A DNA stretch of 64,000 nt from G963668655 sp963668655 (GCA_963668655.2 CAXXPQ010000003.1:868001-932000), one strand, 5' to 3'. Shown: positions 45,364 to 53,931, numbered from the stretch's first letter. Notes: generated by a model not told the origin, from the sequence alone. Made by a program: numbers and translations.

Positions 45364-45891
45364 TCAGCGCCGCCGCGAGCGACTCCGCTGACGGCGCAGC
45401 ATGCGCTCCAGTTCCTCGATACGAACGCGCAGGCGCCGATTTTCCTCGTGCAGGTCCATGACGGTCTTCATCAGGCGCTGCTGGAAAGGCAAGGCTTTGG
45501 CGTTATCTTCGGAAACCATCGACATCGTTGAGATTTCATCATCATCGATGGAAAATCCATCGGTTTCATCGGTTTCATCGGTTTCGTCCGCCCCTGCGGC
45601 CTCCGACCATCCGTCCGCCTCATCGTCCTCCGCCACAAGCGTGGTTTCCGTTGGAACTTCGGCTTTCGACGCGGCGGGTTCCATGAACATCGGCCCCTGA
45701 TCGGTGAGCAGCCAGACCGGATTCACGTTGAAAAGCTCCGTGAGTTTACCCAGAAGTTCAGCCGGAGGAGTGCGCCCGCCCTTGTAATTCATGTACGAAC
45801 GGTACGGAATGCCCAGTTGTTCGGCAAACGCATTGCCTTTTTCTCCCAGATTTTCCCGAATGATTTCAAGCTTTTCTGAAATATTTCCCAT
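45364..45891 (-). CDS. CI-like HTH regulator with acidic linker and coiled coil
   Basis: Encodes 175 residues. Residues 1-65 are an XRE/CI-type helix-turn-helix domain (FAEQLGIPYRSYMNYKGG, NVNPVWLLTDQGPMF). Residues 75-125 are a very acidic linker with the tripeptide DET repeated three times. The C-terminal 40 residues form a predicted coiled coil (ENRRLRVRIEELERMLRRQ) ending in an Arg/Ser-rich tail. It lacks the LexA-like autoprotease domain of true phage repressors. It likely binds as a dimer and may regulate itself through repeats just upstream. Confidence 0.8.
   Translation of the reverse strand: MGNISEKLEIIRENLGEKGNAFAEQLGIPYRSYMNYKGGRTPPAELLGKLTELFNVNPVWLLTDQGPMFMEPAASKAEVPTETTLVAEDDEADGWSEAAGADETDETDETDGFSIDDDEISTMSMVSEDNAKALPFQQRLMKTVMDLHEENRRLRVRIEELERMLRRQRSRSRRR
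45559..45585 (-). repeat. Three tandem 9-bp repeats inside the regulator gene
   Basis: ATCGGTTTC occurs three times in tandem on the plus strand (45559, 45568, 45577), coding DET units on the minus strand. Such short in-frame repeats can change copy number by slippage. Confidence 0.8.
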
Positions 45892-45930
45892 TTGTTCTCT
45901 TTTTTCTTGAATATTTTGCCTGTTTGTTCT
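45891..45930 (-). promoter_or_regulatory. Direct repeats upstream of the CI-like regulator
   Basis: TTTGTTCT occurs at 45891-45898 (overlapping the start codon) and again at 45923-45930, 32 bases apart, about three helical turns. They could be operator half-sites for autoregulation. Confidence 0.3.
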
Positions 45931-46293
45931 ATCTTACATTCCAGGAATCGCGTTTTTTAAAAAAGAACCGCTGGAGGTTGAACGATGCTGCCTCATCCCA
46001 TGCGATATCTACCATACTACGACGGAATGTCAAGGAATATATTCTCTCGAAGTGCCCGATTCTTCATAAATAATGGACAGAATGTTCCATTATCCGGCTT
46101 CGGACGCCTTCGAAGAAAGACTCGTTCGGGAACGAACCGATATTATTTTTCCATTTTTTCCAATTCTCTCCCTTTTCTTGCGGCGCGCCACATCCGCATC
46201 TCTGCCCGTTCATTCCTTTCTTCCGGCCGTGAAGGAGCGCCCGGCGCTTCTCGCCAAGCCTCAACCCCCAATCGCCAACCGAAGGAGACCGTC
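45892..46293 (+). other. A+T-rich divergent spacer before the VIT/vWA gene
   Basis: These 402 bases separate the CI-like regulator (minus) and the VIT/vWA gene (plus). They are much richer in A+T than the genes. Features seen: the direct repeats near 45891-45930; a strong ribosome site GGAGG (45973-45977) followed by ATG at 45985 that is in frame with the VIT/vWA gene for 103 codons; and an inverted repeat TAATGGA (46071-46077) with TCCATTA (46086-46092). The 103-codon stretch has no recognisable domain. Confidence 0.5.
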
Positions 46294-48960
46294 ATGAGAC
46301 CGAAAAACAATCCGCAAACCCGTATCGGACAGAGCGGCGTCCTTTTGCTTGCCGTGCTTCTGATGATCGCCGTATTGATCGTCCTGTTTTTATCCCTGGA
46401 AGAAGCCGGAGCCCGGGAGCCCGGCGACTACGGGTATTCCTCCGTGGATACGCCATCCGATGCCGCCGTATCCGTTTCAAGAATGGAATCGAGACGGCTC
46501 GTTCGTCGGGTCGCGGACGATGCTCCCCGGAAAAGCGAAACCGAGTCGGACCGCAGCCTTTCCCCGTATTTCTTCATCCCCGGAGGCGACGCCGCCACTG
46601 ATCGTCTGCCGCTGAAAAGCACCCGCGCGGATATCGACATCCGAGGCGTCATCGCCGGAGTGAAGGTCACCCAGGTCTATAAAAATGAAGGCCGCACCAC
46701 TTTGGAGGCCATTTACGTCTTCCCCGGATCCACCCGCGCGGCGGTTCACGCCATGAAAATGACCATCGGCGAGCGCGTCGTGGAGGCGGAAATCAAGGAA
46801 CGCCAGGCCGCGCGTGAAGAATACAACCAGGCGAAACAACAGGGTAAAACCGCCTCTTTGCTCGAACAGCAGCGGCCCAACGTCTTTCAGATGAACGTGG
46901 CCAACATCCGCCCGGGAGACGAAATCAAGGTGGAGATGCGGTACACGGAACTGCTGGTTCCGGAAGACGGCGTGTACGAATTCGTCTACCCCACCGTGGT
47001 GGGGCCGCGCTACAGCGAAACGCCGGAAAAGAACGCCCCGGACACCGAGAAATGGGTGAAGAATCCTTACCTGCACGCGGGCGAGCCCTCTCCCTTCTCT
47101 TTCGGACTCGATTGCAGCATTCGCGGCGGCATCCCGGTTTCCGATGTTTCCAGTCCCAGCCACGATCTATGGGTTTCCTATCCGGACGCATCCGGCGTGG
47201 AAGTGAACCTGGACGAACGGGCGGAAAACGCCGACCGTGATTTCGTCCTGCGCTACCGTCTCCAGGGCGACCGCATCGAAAGCGGCCTTTTGCTCTATCC
47301 CGGCGAAGGCGACGACGAGAATTTCTTCCTTCTGATGATGGAGCCGCCCGAACGGGTGAAGAAAACGGATATCGTGCCCCGGGAATACATCTTCATCGTG
47401 GACGTATCCGGCTCCATGCACGGCTATCCTCTGGATATCAGCAAGAAACTCATGCGCAAGCTTTTGGGCTCCATGGGCCACGGCGATTACTTCAACGTGC
47501 TGCTCTTCGCCAGCGGCAACTCGGTGCTGTCTCCCCATTCGCTGCCCGCGACGAAAGCCAACATCGACAAAGCCATCCGACTCATCGACCATCAGCACGG
47601 CGGCGGCGGCACCCAGCTGCTTCCCGCCCTGAAACGCGCCCTCGCCCTGCCTTGTCCGGGCGACGTCTCCCGCACCGTGGTCATCGCCACCGACGGCTAC
47701 GTCAGCATCGAAAAGGAAGCCTTCGAACTCATCCGCAACCGCCTCGGCGACGCCAACTTCTTCCCCTTCGGCATCGGGTCTTCCGTCAATCGTCATCTGA
47801 TCGAAGGCATGGCCCGGGCGGGCATGGGCGAGCCCTTCGTGATTCTGAAACAGGAAGAGGCAAAGGCCAAGGCCGAACGTTTCCTGGAAATCATTCAATC
47901 GCCGGTCCTGCAAGACATCCGGGTGGATTTCAAGGGATTCGACGCCTACGACGTGGAGCCGAAGAGCATGCCGGATCTTTTCGCCAAGCGCCCGCTGGTG
48001 ATGTTCGGAAAGTACCACGGAAAGGCAGAGGGAAAGATCGTGGTCGGCGGCCGGGCGGCCTTTGAGGATTACGAAAACGTGATCCACGTGGAAGCGGAGG
48101 AATCGTCCGCGTCCAACCGGGCCTTGCGGCAGCTCTGGGCAAGAAAGCGCATCGAACGGCTGGCCGACATGAACAAGCTCTTCCCCGGAGACGAGCGCAT
48201 CCGGGAAGTGACCTCGCTGGGACTGAAATACAGTCTGCTTACCGATTACACTTCGTTCATCGCGGTGGATTCGGAGGTTCGCGGCAAAGACGACGGCGTG
48301 ACGGTCAAACAACCCCTGCCGCTGCCCCGGAACGTTTCGGACCTGGCGGTGGACGGCCTGCTCGCCGGTGGCAGCTTAGGCAACCGGGGCGCAGGCATCG
48401 GCGGCGGCGGTATGGGCGGAATCGGGCGCGGCTACGCCACGGGTTCGGCGGCCCCGCAATCGGCGGCTCGGACGCGTAATCTCAAGAAATCGGGAGAATC
48501 CGGCATTCTTGGACGTTTCCTCAGCAAAGAAAAAAGCACGCTGGAAGCCCTGTCCGCCGTGGCGGAAGAAGCGGAGAAGTCGGAAGACCGGGCGAGTACG
48601 AAAGACGAACGAAAAGAGCCCAAGCCCGCGCGTTTCACGCTCCGAAGCGGCAAGTTCTTCGTATCCGGTCCGCTTGCTCTTTCCGTGGTGAAAAGCCGTT
48701 TGAATCGGCTGCTGCCCGAACTGCGCCGCGTCTGTGAAACCGAATGGAAAAAGCAACCGAACCTCCGCGAACTTAAAATCCTCATCGATGTGGATCCCTC
48801 CGGGCGGATCGGCAAAGTGAAAATTCTGAGCGGCGGAACCCACTCGCGGGAGTTCATGGAGCGGATCGAGAAGATGGTCCGGACCGTAAGCTTCAACAGA
48901 ACGCAAGGCTCGGGCCTCGCCGTCATCACCTGGACCCTGCATTTCGATTCGAAGAACTGA
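46294..48960 (+). CDS. VIT and vWA domain protein with TonB-like C-terminus
   Basis: About 888 residues. A signal anchor (VLLLAVLLMIAVLIVLFLSL) is followed by a VIT domain (about 100-235: VYKNEGRTTLEAIYVFPGST, ERQAAREEYNQAKQQG) and a vWA domain with MIDAS motif DVSGSMHG at Asp370. The pairing resembles inter-alpha-trypsin inhibitor heavy-chain-like bacterial proteins. Residues 690-720 are glycine-rich (LGNRGAGIGGGGMGGIGRG). The last 90 residues resemble the AgmX/PglI TonB-like C-terminal domain (IDVDPSGRIGKVKILSGG). Start 46294 has GAAGGAGAC upstream; an upstream in-frame ATG at 45985 also has a strong ribosome site. It is followed after 72 bases by another AgmX-like gene. Confidence 0.85.
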   Translation: MRPKNNPQTRIGQSGVLLLAVLLMIAVLIVLFLSLEEAGAREPGDYGYSSVDTPSDAAVSVSRMESRRLVRRVADDAPRKSETESDRSLSPYFFIPGGDAATDRLPLKSTRADIDIRGVIAGVKVTQVYKNEGRTTLEAIYVFPGSTRAAVHAMKMTIGERVVEAEIKERQAAREEYNQAKQQGKTASLLEQQRPNVFQMNVANIRPGDEIKVEMRYTELLVPEDGVYEFVYPTVVGPRYSETPEKNAPDTEKWVKNPYLHAGEPSPFSFGLDCSIRGGIPVSDVSSPSHDLWVSYPDASGVEVNLDERAENADRDFVLRYRLQGDRIESGLLLYPGEGDDENFFLLMMEPPERVKKTDIVPREYIFIVDVSGSMHGYPLDISKKLMRKLLGSMGHGDYFNVLLFASGNSVLSPHSLPATKANIDKAIRLIDHQHGGGGTQLLPALKRALALPCPGDVSRTVVIATDGYVSIEKEAFELIRNRLGDANFFPFGIGSSVNRHLIEGMARAGMGEPFVILKQEEAKAKAERFLEIIQSPVLQDIRVDFKGFDAYDVEPKSMPDLFAKRPLVMFGKYHGKAEGKIVVGGRAAFEDYENVIHVEAEESSASNRALRQLWARKRIERLADMNKLFPGDERIREVTSLGLKYSLLTDYTSFIAVDSEVRGKDDGVTVKQPLPLPRNVSDLAVDGLLAGGSLGNRGAGIGGGGMGGIGRGYATGSAAPQSAARTRNLKKSGESGILGRFLSKEKSTLEALSAVAEEAEKSEDRASTKDERKEPKPARFTLRSGKFFVSGPLALSVVKSRLNRLLPELRRVCETEWKKQPNLRELKILIDVDPSGRIGKVKILSGGTHSREFMERIEKMVRTVSFNRTQGSGLAVITWTLHFDSKN

Positions 48961-49032
48961 CGCCCTCCTTCGGGCGATCAACGGGCGGTCCGGCCGGAGA
49001 CGATTCGGCCGGGCCGCCGAAAGGAGGCGGCC

Positions 49033-50478
49033 ATGGAACCGCATGAAATCACGGAAAAGAAAGCCTCTTGGAAACTTCCCCGGCGCTCCCGGCGACCCAA
49101 ATACCGCCTGGATCCGATTCCCCGAAACCGAACCGTTCCCGAAGGCGAGGTTCGTCTTGAAATCCGGGAAATCCTCTGGAACGACACCCTGTTGTCCGTT
49201 CTTCAATGCGACCATCGGGGACGGATTTCGGTGGGAGAGCATCGCCGTTCCACCTTCCGGGTTTTCGACGACACCCTGCCCTTCGAACGACTGGATATTC
49301 TGAAGCCCTCGTCCGACGGAAGATATGATCTGCACTTCACGAAGGATCTCTCGGGCGAGGTGCATGCGAACGGAAAAATCGAGAACTTCCGGCAACTTGT
49401 CTCCTCGGGCCGGGCGGAGGAAATCCGGGAGGGCCTCTATCGCTTCGCGCTCACCCGGGAGATGTCCGCGATCTACGACTTCGGACCCGTACGGCTGTTC
49501 GTGCATCTGATCCAGCCGGAAAAGCGCGGGAAAACACCGTTTTCCAACCGCATCGACCTCCCGCTGGCCTCGCTTTCCTCCATCCTGTTCATGGCGTATC
49601 TTATCGGGATTCTTTATCTTTCCGCGCTTCCCGCGCCGGAAACGGCCGACATTCTGGACTCGCCCGAAAGGCTTTTGTCCATCCTGGCGCGCATCGAGCC
49701 CGAACCCGAGCCTCCCGAACCGAAGAAAACACCGGACATCGCCCCAAGCTCTTCCGAAAAAAGCATCGGAGAGGAAGGCCGCATCGGAGATGCGGAAAGC
49801 GTCTATGACAAAACCCAGGGCAGCGCCAGAAAACGCATCGAGGACGATCGGGTGGCCGTTTCCAGCGGCATCCTGGGCGCCTTGGACCGGGGATCGGAAA
49901 ACCTGGACCGGCTGTTCGGCGGCGGAGGGCTAGGCGCCGGATTGGATAAGTTTCTCGGTCAATTGGACGGCATCAGCGGCATCGACGCGCGCGGATCCGG
50001 CGGTCTGGGCAGCCGGGGCGCGGGCGTGGGCGGCAGCGGCATGGCGCTGGGCATCGGCGGGCTGGGAACCCGCGGGCGGGGCGGAAACCACGATGGGCGC
50101 TACGGCATCGGAGAGGCGCAGCGCCTGACCAAGAAAGCGACGGTCAATCTGGAGACGCCCGGGCCCTCGGCGCTCATCGGCGGGCTGGACAAATCCATCA
50201 TCGCGCGCATCATCCGCAAACATCACTCCCAGTTCCGCTATTGCTATCAGAAAGAGCTGAATAAAAACGCGCGGTTGTACGGAAAGGTGTCCTTGCGCTT
50301 CGTCATCGGACCGGCGGGCATGGTGGAATCCAGCACCGTGCAGGTCTCCACGCTGAAAAACTGGAACGTGGAACAATGCGTCAGCCGCACCATGAAACGC
50401 CTGATCTTCCCCAGACCGCGCGGAGGCGGGCGGGTCTTCGTGACCTATCCGTTCATTTTCAACCACAAGGGGGATTGA
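49033..50478 (+). CDS. AgmX/PglI C-terminal domain protein (GltJ/TonB-like)
   Basis: Encodes 481 residues. The N-terminal 170 residues are beta-rich, similar in pattern to domains preceding the membrane segment in gliding-motility GltJ/AgmX proteins. One membrane helix (about 180-200, SILFMAYLIGILYLSAL) precedes a Pro/Glu-rich periplasmic stretch (EPEPEPPEPKK), a glycine-rich linker (GLGSRGAGVGGSGMALGIGG) and the AgmX/PglI domain with its two conserved Cys (RYCYQKELNKN and VEQCVSRTMK) and ending RVFVTYPFIF. It probably spans the periplasm and transmits energy or force. The start has AAAGGAGG. It lies 72 bases after the VIT/vWA gene and ends at a strong terminator. Confidence 0.87.
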   Translation: MEPHEITEKKASWKLPRRSRRPKYRLDPIPRNRTVPEGEVRLEIREILWNDTLLSVLQCDHRGRISVGEHRRSTFRVFDDTLPFERLDILKPSSDGRYDLHFTKDLSGEVHANGKIENFRQLVSSGRAEEIREGLYRFALTREMSAIYDFGPVRLFVHLIQPEKRGKTPFSNRIDLPLASLSSILFMAYLIGILYLSALPAPETADILDSPERLLSILARIEPEPEPPEPKKTPDIAPSSSEKSIGEEGRIGDAESVYDKTQGSARKRIEDDRVAVSSGILGALDRGSENLDRLFGGGGLGAGLDKFLGQLDGISGIDARGSGGLGSRGAGVGGSGMALGIGGLGTRGRGGNHDGRYGIGEAQRLTKKATVNLETPGPSALIGGLDKSIIARIIRKHHSQFRYCYQKELNKNARLYGKVSLRFVIGPAGMVESSTVQVSTLKNWNVEQCVSRTMKRLIFPRPRGGGRVFVTYPFIFNHKGD

Positions 50479-50494
50479 CACGCGGCCGACTCGG

Positions 50495-50508
50495 AAAGGA
50501 GGTGATCC
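50495..50508 (+). other. Perfect complement of the 16S rRNA 3' end
   Basis: AAAGGAGGTGATCC is the full-length complement of the 16S rRNA tail, 14 bases, much longer than a normal ribosome site. No ATG follows within 20 bases; only an overlapping GTG is present. Two hairpins follow directly. Confidence 0.5.
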
Positions 50509-50514
50509 GAAAGA

Positions 50515-50539
50515 CGAAAGGAAAGAGGATTTCCTTTCG
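50515..50539 (+). other. Hairpin preceding the terminator
   Basis: CGAAAGGAAA and TTTCCTTTCG form a perfect 10-bp stem around GAGGA, seven bases upstream of the terminator stem. It lacks a T-run of its own. Confidence 0.6.
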
Positions 50540-50546
50540 AACGCAA

Positions 50547-50583
50547 GAACCCCCGTCTTCCTGCAAGACGGGGGTTCCTTTTA
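50547..50583 (+). terminator. Strong intrinsic terminator after the AgmX-like gene
   Basis: A perfect 13-bp stem GAACCCCCGTCTT with AAGACGGGGGTTC, loop CCTGC, followed by CTTTTAT. Confidence 0.92.
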
Positions 50584-50685
50584 TCTGGGTCATGCCTGCC
50601 GAAGTTGACGTTTCCCCGCGACCTCATGCGGGCTCCGTCCAATTCTCCGAGATTCCGGAAATCCCGGCCGCCCGGAATCCTTTGC

Positions 50686-51117
50686 CTACCAGCCCTTGTT
50701 CTTCAGAATGTCGTCGATGGCCTGGGCGGAGCGCTCTTCCATCAGGACCATGCGCTGGGTGGCTGCGTCGCCGATCTTCTGGGTAAGCGTTTGAATATCC
50801 ACGGGTTTTTCGAAGAACTCCGTCGCGCCGGCCTTGATGGCCTCAATGCCCTTGGAAATCGTTCCGTGCCCGGTCAGGATGATGACCTGCTGATCTTCGT
50901 CGCCCGTGAGCAGATGTTTCAGCGTCTCGATGCCGTCCATTCCGGGCATCTGCAAATCCAGAATCACCGCATCGAAACGGTTGGTTTCCGCCAGTTTCAG
51001 CGCATCCATTCCGTTGTCGGCGGTGAACACGTCGATATCGCGCAGTTCGAGCCGCTCGGAAAGCGCGGACGTAAAATCCCGTTCATCATCGACAAGCAGC
51101 ACTTTCGCCTTGGCCAT
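50686..51117 (-). CDS. Single-domain response regulator
   Basis: About 143 residues from start MAKAKVLLVDDERDF (preceded by AAAGGAACGGAACG). It is a receiver domain only: acidic pair in VDDE, phosphoacceptor Asp in VILDLQMPGMDG, Thr in ILTGHGT, and Lys in EKPVD. The last 25 residues are a helix without DNA-binding motif. It is the last gene of a five-gene minus-strand signalling operon and shares the VDDExDFxxxLxxRLxxR pattern with the other receivers of the locus. Confidence 0.9.
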   Translation of the reverse strand: MAKAKVLLVDDERDFTSALSERLELRDIDVFTADNGMDALKLAETNRFDAVILDLQMPGMDGIETLKHLLTGDEDQQVIILTGHGTISKGIEAIKAGATEFFEKPVDIQTLTQKIGDAATQRMVLMEERSAQAIDDILKNKGW

Positions 51118-51141
51118 CGTTCCGTTCCTTTCCGTCAAGAT

Positions 51142-51825
51142 TCAAGCGTTTTCCGTTTTCGTGGGTATCGTGATCCGGATCATGAAACCGTTTTCGCCCT
51201 TCTCCAGCGCCGCCCGGCCACCCAGAAGATCCTTCACCGTGGAAAGCAGCAGACGCCAGGATTCGCCCTCGTCGATGGCGTTTCCCGCCGCGTCCGACGA
51301 AAGCAGGATGTCCGTTTCCTTCTCGCCGGGCCGAAGTTCGATGGAAAGCGCGGGCGTGGACGATGATGCCCCCATCCCGATTTCCAGGCAAGTGAAAAGT
51401 GCGTGCCGCACCGCGAAGGGATCGGCCAGCATGCGGAGTTCCTCTTCCGGCTGCCGGTAATCCAGCGTGGCCTGCCGACGCTCCACCAGGCGATGGGTCA
51501 GGATTTCCATGTTGCGCACCGTGTCCCGCAGATCGAAGTCCGCCAGGGGCTCGTCCACGCTGTGGGAAAAGCGGTTCATGTTCGAGATCAATTCCTTGCC
51601 ACGCGCCACGTGGCGGGTGATGTTTTCCGTGACTTTTTGCAGTTTTTCAGGCTGGATGGGTCGCCCGCGCTCGGCCAGCACGGCCAGATCCTGAAGCAGT
51701 CCGGACAGTTCTCCGATCACGGTGATGACGTTGTTGAATTCGTGCGAGACGTTGGCCATGATCCTGCCGAAGAAGGAAAGATCGGTTCGACGCCTCTGCT
51801 CCAGGGTCTTTTCGTATTGATCCAT
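51142..51825 (-). CDS. Histidine kinase-like protein with degenerate ATPase domain
   Basis: Encodes 227 residues with no sensor or membrane part. A HisKA-like helix carries the phosphoaccepting His in ANVSHEFNNVITVIGEL. The C-terminal region is shaped like a HATPase domain (SWRLLLSTVKDLLGGRAALE, FMIRITIPTK) but has no recognisable N-box Asn and no DxGxG motif (the position reads SSDAAGNAIDEGE). It may act as a phosphotransfer or dimerisation partner rather than an active kinase; that is inference. It lies between two single-domain response regulator genes, 8 and 24 bases from them. Confidence 0.75.
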   Translation of the reverse strand: MDQYEKTLEQRRRTDLSFFGRIMANVSHEFNNVITVIGELSGLLQDLAVLAERGRPIQPEKLQKVTENITRHVARGKELISNMNRFSHSVDEPLADFDLRDTVRNMEILTHRLVERRQATLDYRQPEEELRMLADPFAVRHALFTCLEIGMGASSSTPALSIELRPGEKETDILLSSDAAGNAIDEGESWRLLLSTVKDLLGGRAALEKGENGFMIRITIPTKTENA

Positions 51826-51833
51826 GGGTGTCG

Positions 51834-52211
51834 CTACTTCTTGTAGAGGTTGATCGCTTCGTTCATCTTCAGGATCAGATCGTCCAGATTGATGGGCTTC
51901 AAGATATAGTCGATCGCACCGGCCTTGAATCCGGCCTCGCTGGCTTCCTGGGACATGTGACCCGTCAGCAGAATCACCGGCAACGAGGAGCGAACCTGTT
52001 TGATGCGCTTCATCACCTCCACGCCGTCCTCGCCTTTCAGTTTCACGTCCAGCACCACCACATCGAAGTCCCCGGACCGCACCTGTTCGAGCGCCTGGTT
52101 CCCCGTATTCACCCCGACGGCGTACACGCCGCGGATTTCCAGCCGTTCCACCAGGGTGGAGACCAGATCGTCCTCGTCATCGATCAATAGGACTTTCAAT
52201 CCGTCTTCCAT
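51834..52211 (-). CDS. Single-domain response regulator
   Basis: Encodes 125 residues, a complete receiver domain and nothing else. Key residues are the acidic cluster in LLIDDEDD, phosphoacceptor Asp in VVVLDVKLKGEDG, Thr in ILLTGHMS and Lys in LKPIN. Such CheY-like proteins act through protein contacts. It follows the membrane histidine kinase gene by 13 bases, so that kinase is its likely donor. Confidence 0.9.
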   Translation of the reverse strand: MEDGLKVLLIDDEDDLVSTLVERLEIRGVYAVGVNTGNQALEQVRSGDFDVVVLDVKLKGEDGVEVMKRIKQVRSSLPVILLTGHMSQEASEAGFKAGAIDYILKPINLDDLILKMNEAINLYKK

Positions 52212-52224
52212 CCATCCGCTCCTT

Positions 52225-53931
52225 TCACGAGGGCCGATTTTCCGGCAGGGTCACGATGAAACTCGTTCCCCGGCCGATCTCGCTTTCAACCTCGATCGTC
52301 CCACGAAGTTTTTGAACGATTCCGTACGTGATCGAGAGCCCCAGTCCCGTTCCCTTGGTTTTCTTCGTGGTGAAGAACGGCTCGAAAATCTTCTCCAGGT
52401 CTTCCTTGGGAATTCCCGAACCGTCGTCGGTGATGGTGATGGAAACTTTCTGCGAGGGGAGGCTCGCGATGGAAATCACCAGTTTTCCGCCTTTTTTCAT
52501 GGCGTCGAAGGCGTTGTTTATCAGGTTCAGGAATAACTGCTGTAACTGGCCTTTGTCGCTGTGAATGGTGGGAAGCGTATCGGAAACGTTCATTTCCACC
52601 TTGATATCCCGATAGGCGGCCTCTTTCTCCAGAAATCCCAAAACGTCCCGGATCAGCGCGTCCACCGCCACGGGTTCGTTCTTCACGTCCATGTGCCGGG
52701 CGAATCCGAGCAGGCGGTGGGTGATTTCGCTGCAACGGTTGACCGATTTGAGGATCGTCTCCGTCTGCTTCAACAGCTTGTCCTTGTGCGGCAGATCTCC
52801 GCTGATTCCAAGGATATCCGTAATCAGCCCGGCCTTTTCGTTGATGATGGCCAGCGGATTGTTGATTTCATGGGCGACGCCGGCCGCCAGCCGTCCGATG
52901 GAGGCCATCCGGTTGGTGTGCTCGATGTTGTGCAGCGTGGCCTCGCGCCGCAGGTCCGCCTCCTTGATCCGCGACACCCAACTGGTGGTGATACGCATGA
53001 TGAGAAGCAGAATGGCCAGGACGCTGAGGATCAGAATGGACAGCATTTCGCCCTGATAGGCCAGCCATCCGGCCATCAGGCCTTCGTGATTGACCAGGAT
53101 GATGAAGATGAAGGGAGAGTTCTCGATGTAGGCGGATCCCATGAAATATTTCTCGGATTCGACCACCATTTCCTCGAACAGTTCCGAACTTTCGCTGTAG
53201 GGGGGAATCTCCCCGCTGAAAGTTCCCAGGGCGTCTCCATAGAGCCTGGAGGGGGTTTGCAAAAGGCCGTCGGTATTGACGAGAAAGGCGTCGCAATGAC
53301 GCTTGATGCCCGCCACCTGGATCTGGCGGACCATGCCCTCGATGTCCAGGGTCGCACGGAAAATCAGGGATTTTTCCTTCGCGCCTTCCCGCTTTACGGC
53401 CACGATGAAATGCGGAAATTCCCGATGCCCCAGAAAAACATCGCTGACGTAGACCTCCCGGACGAGGGATTTGTGGAACCAGTCCTGGTCCCGGTAGTTT
53501 TTCCCATGCAGGTCGTAGGGCCCCGCGTAGGCCCGCATGACGCCTTCCGAGTCCACCACGCCGATATCGACGATGCCGCCGAAGGACTGGCGCATGCGCG
53601 AAAGAATGCTGGCCAGTTTTTCCGAGTCATACAGATCTTCCGGCTGCTCGCGTGAAACCACGTATTTCGCGGCCGCGATGCGCTCTTCCAGGAAGGACTC
53701 CAGGGAACGTTTCGTTATGGCCGTGATGCGTAGAATCGGCTGGGTGATCTCTTTATGAAAGGATTGCTGGTAGAGGTAATAGTTGACGCTGGTGATGGTC
53801 AGCAGGGGAATGATGCAGACGGCGGCGACGGCCAGCACGGTGTTGCGCCACATTCTGCCGTATCGGGATGGCAATCCCATTTCATTCGCCGAATGATCGA
53901 CGAAGATGAGTTTCCGAAGCAATCGTCCCAA
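52225..53931 (-). CDS. Membrane histidine kinase with dCache-type sensor
   Basis: About 568 residues from a TTG start with GGAG eight to nine bases upstream; an ATG 17 codons later (53880) is an alternative. A first membrane helix (VLAVAAVCIIPLLTITSVNY) and a second near residues 295-315 enclose a periplasmic dCache-like domain (about 60-290; GVVDSEGVMRAYAGPYDLHG, NYRDQDWF). The kinase core is complete: His in GVAHEINNPLAI, N-box FLNLINNAFDAM, DDGSGIPKEDLE, FTTKKTKGTGLGLSI. It is the only fully intact kinase of the operon and so the probable phosphate source for its receivers. Confidence 0.92.
   Translation of the reverse strand: MGRLLRKLIFVDHSANEMGLPSRYGRMWRNTVLAVAAVCIIPLLTITSVNYYLYQQSFHKEITQPILRITAITKRSLESFLEERIAAAKYVVSREQPEDLYDSEKLASILSRMRQSFGGIVDIGVVDSEGVMRAYAGPYDLHGKNYRDQDWFHKSLVREVYVSDVFLGHREFPHFIVAVKREGAKEKSLIFRATLDIEGMVRQIQVAGIKRHCDAFLVNTDGLLQTPSRLYGDALGTFSGEIPPYSESSELFEEMVVESEKYFMGSAYIENSPFIFIILVNHEGLMAGWLAYQGEMLSILILSVLAILLLIMRITTSWVSRIKEADLRREATLHNIEHTNRMASIGRLAAGVAHEINNPLAIINEKAGLITDILGISGDLPHKDKLLKQTETILKSVNRCSEITHRLLGFARHMDVKNEPVAVDALIRDVLGFLEKEAAYRDIKVEMNVSDTLPTIHSDKGQLQQLFLNLINNAFDAMKKGGKLVISIASLPSQKVSITITDDGSGIPKEDLEKIFEPFFTTKKTKGTGLGLSITYGIVQKLRGTIEVESEIGRGTSFIVTLPENRPS

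Noticed and set aside
50651..50679. Inverted repeat GATTCCGG/CCGGAATC downstream of the last response regulator as a terminator
   Set aside because: The stem is perfect but there is no T-run on the minus strand after it.
50376..50786. Open frame running through the AgmX terminator into the response-regulator gene
   Set aside because: It crosses a perfect terminator hairpin and overlaps genes on both strands; the peptide has no domain.
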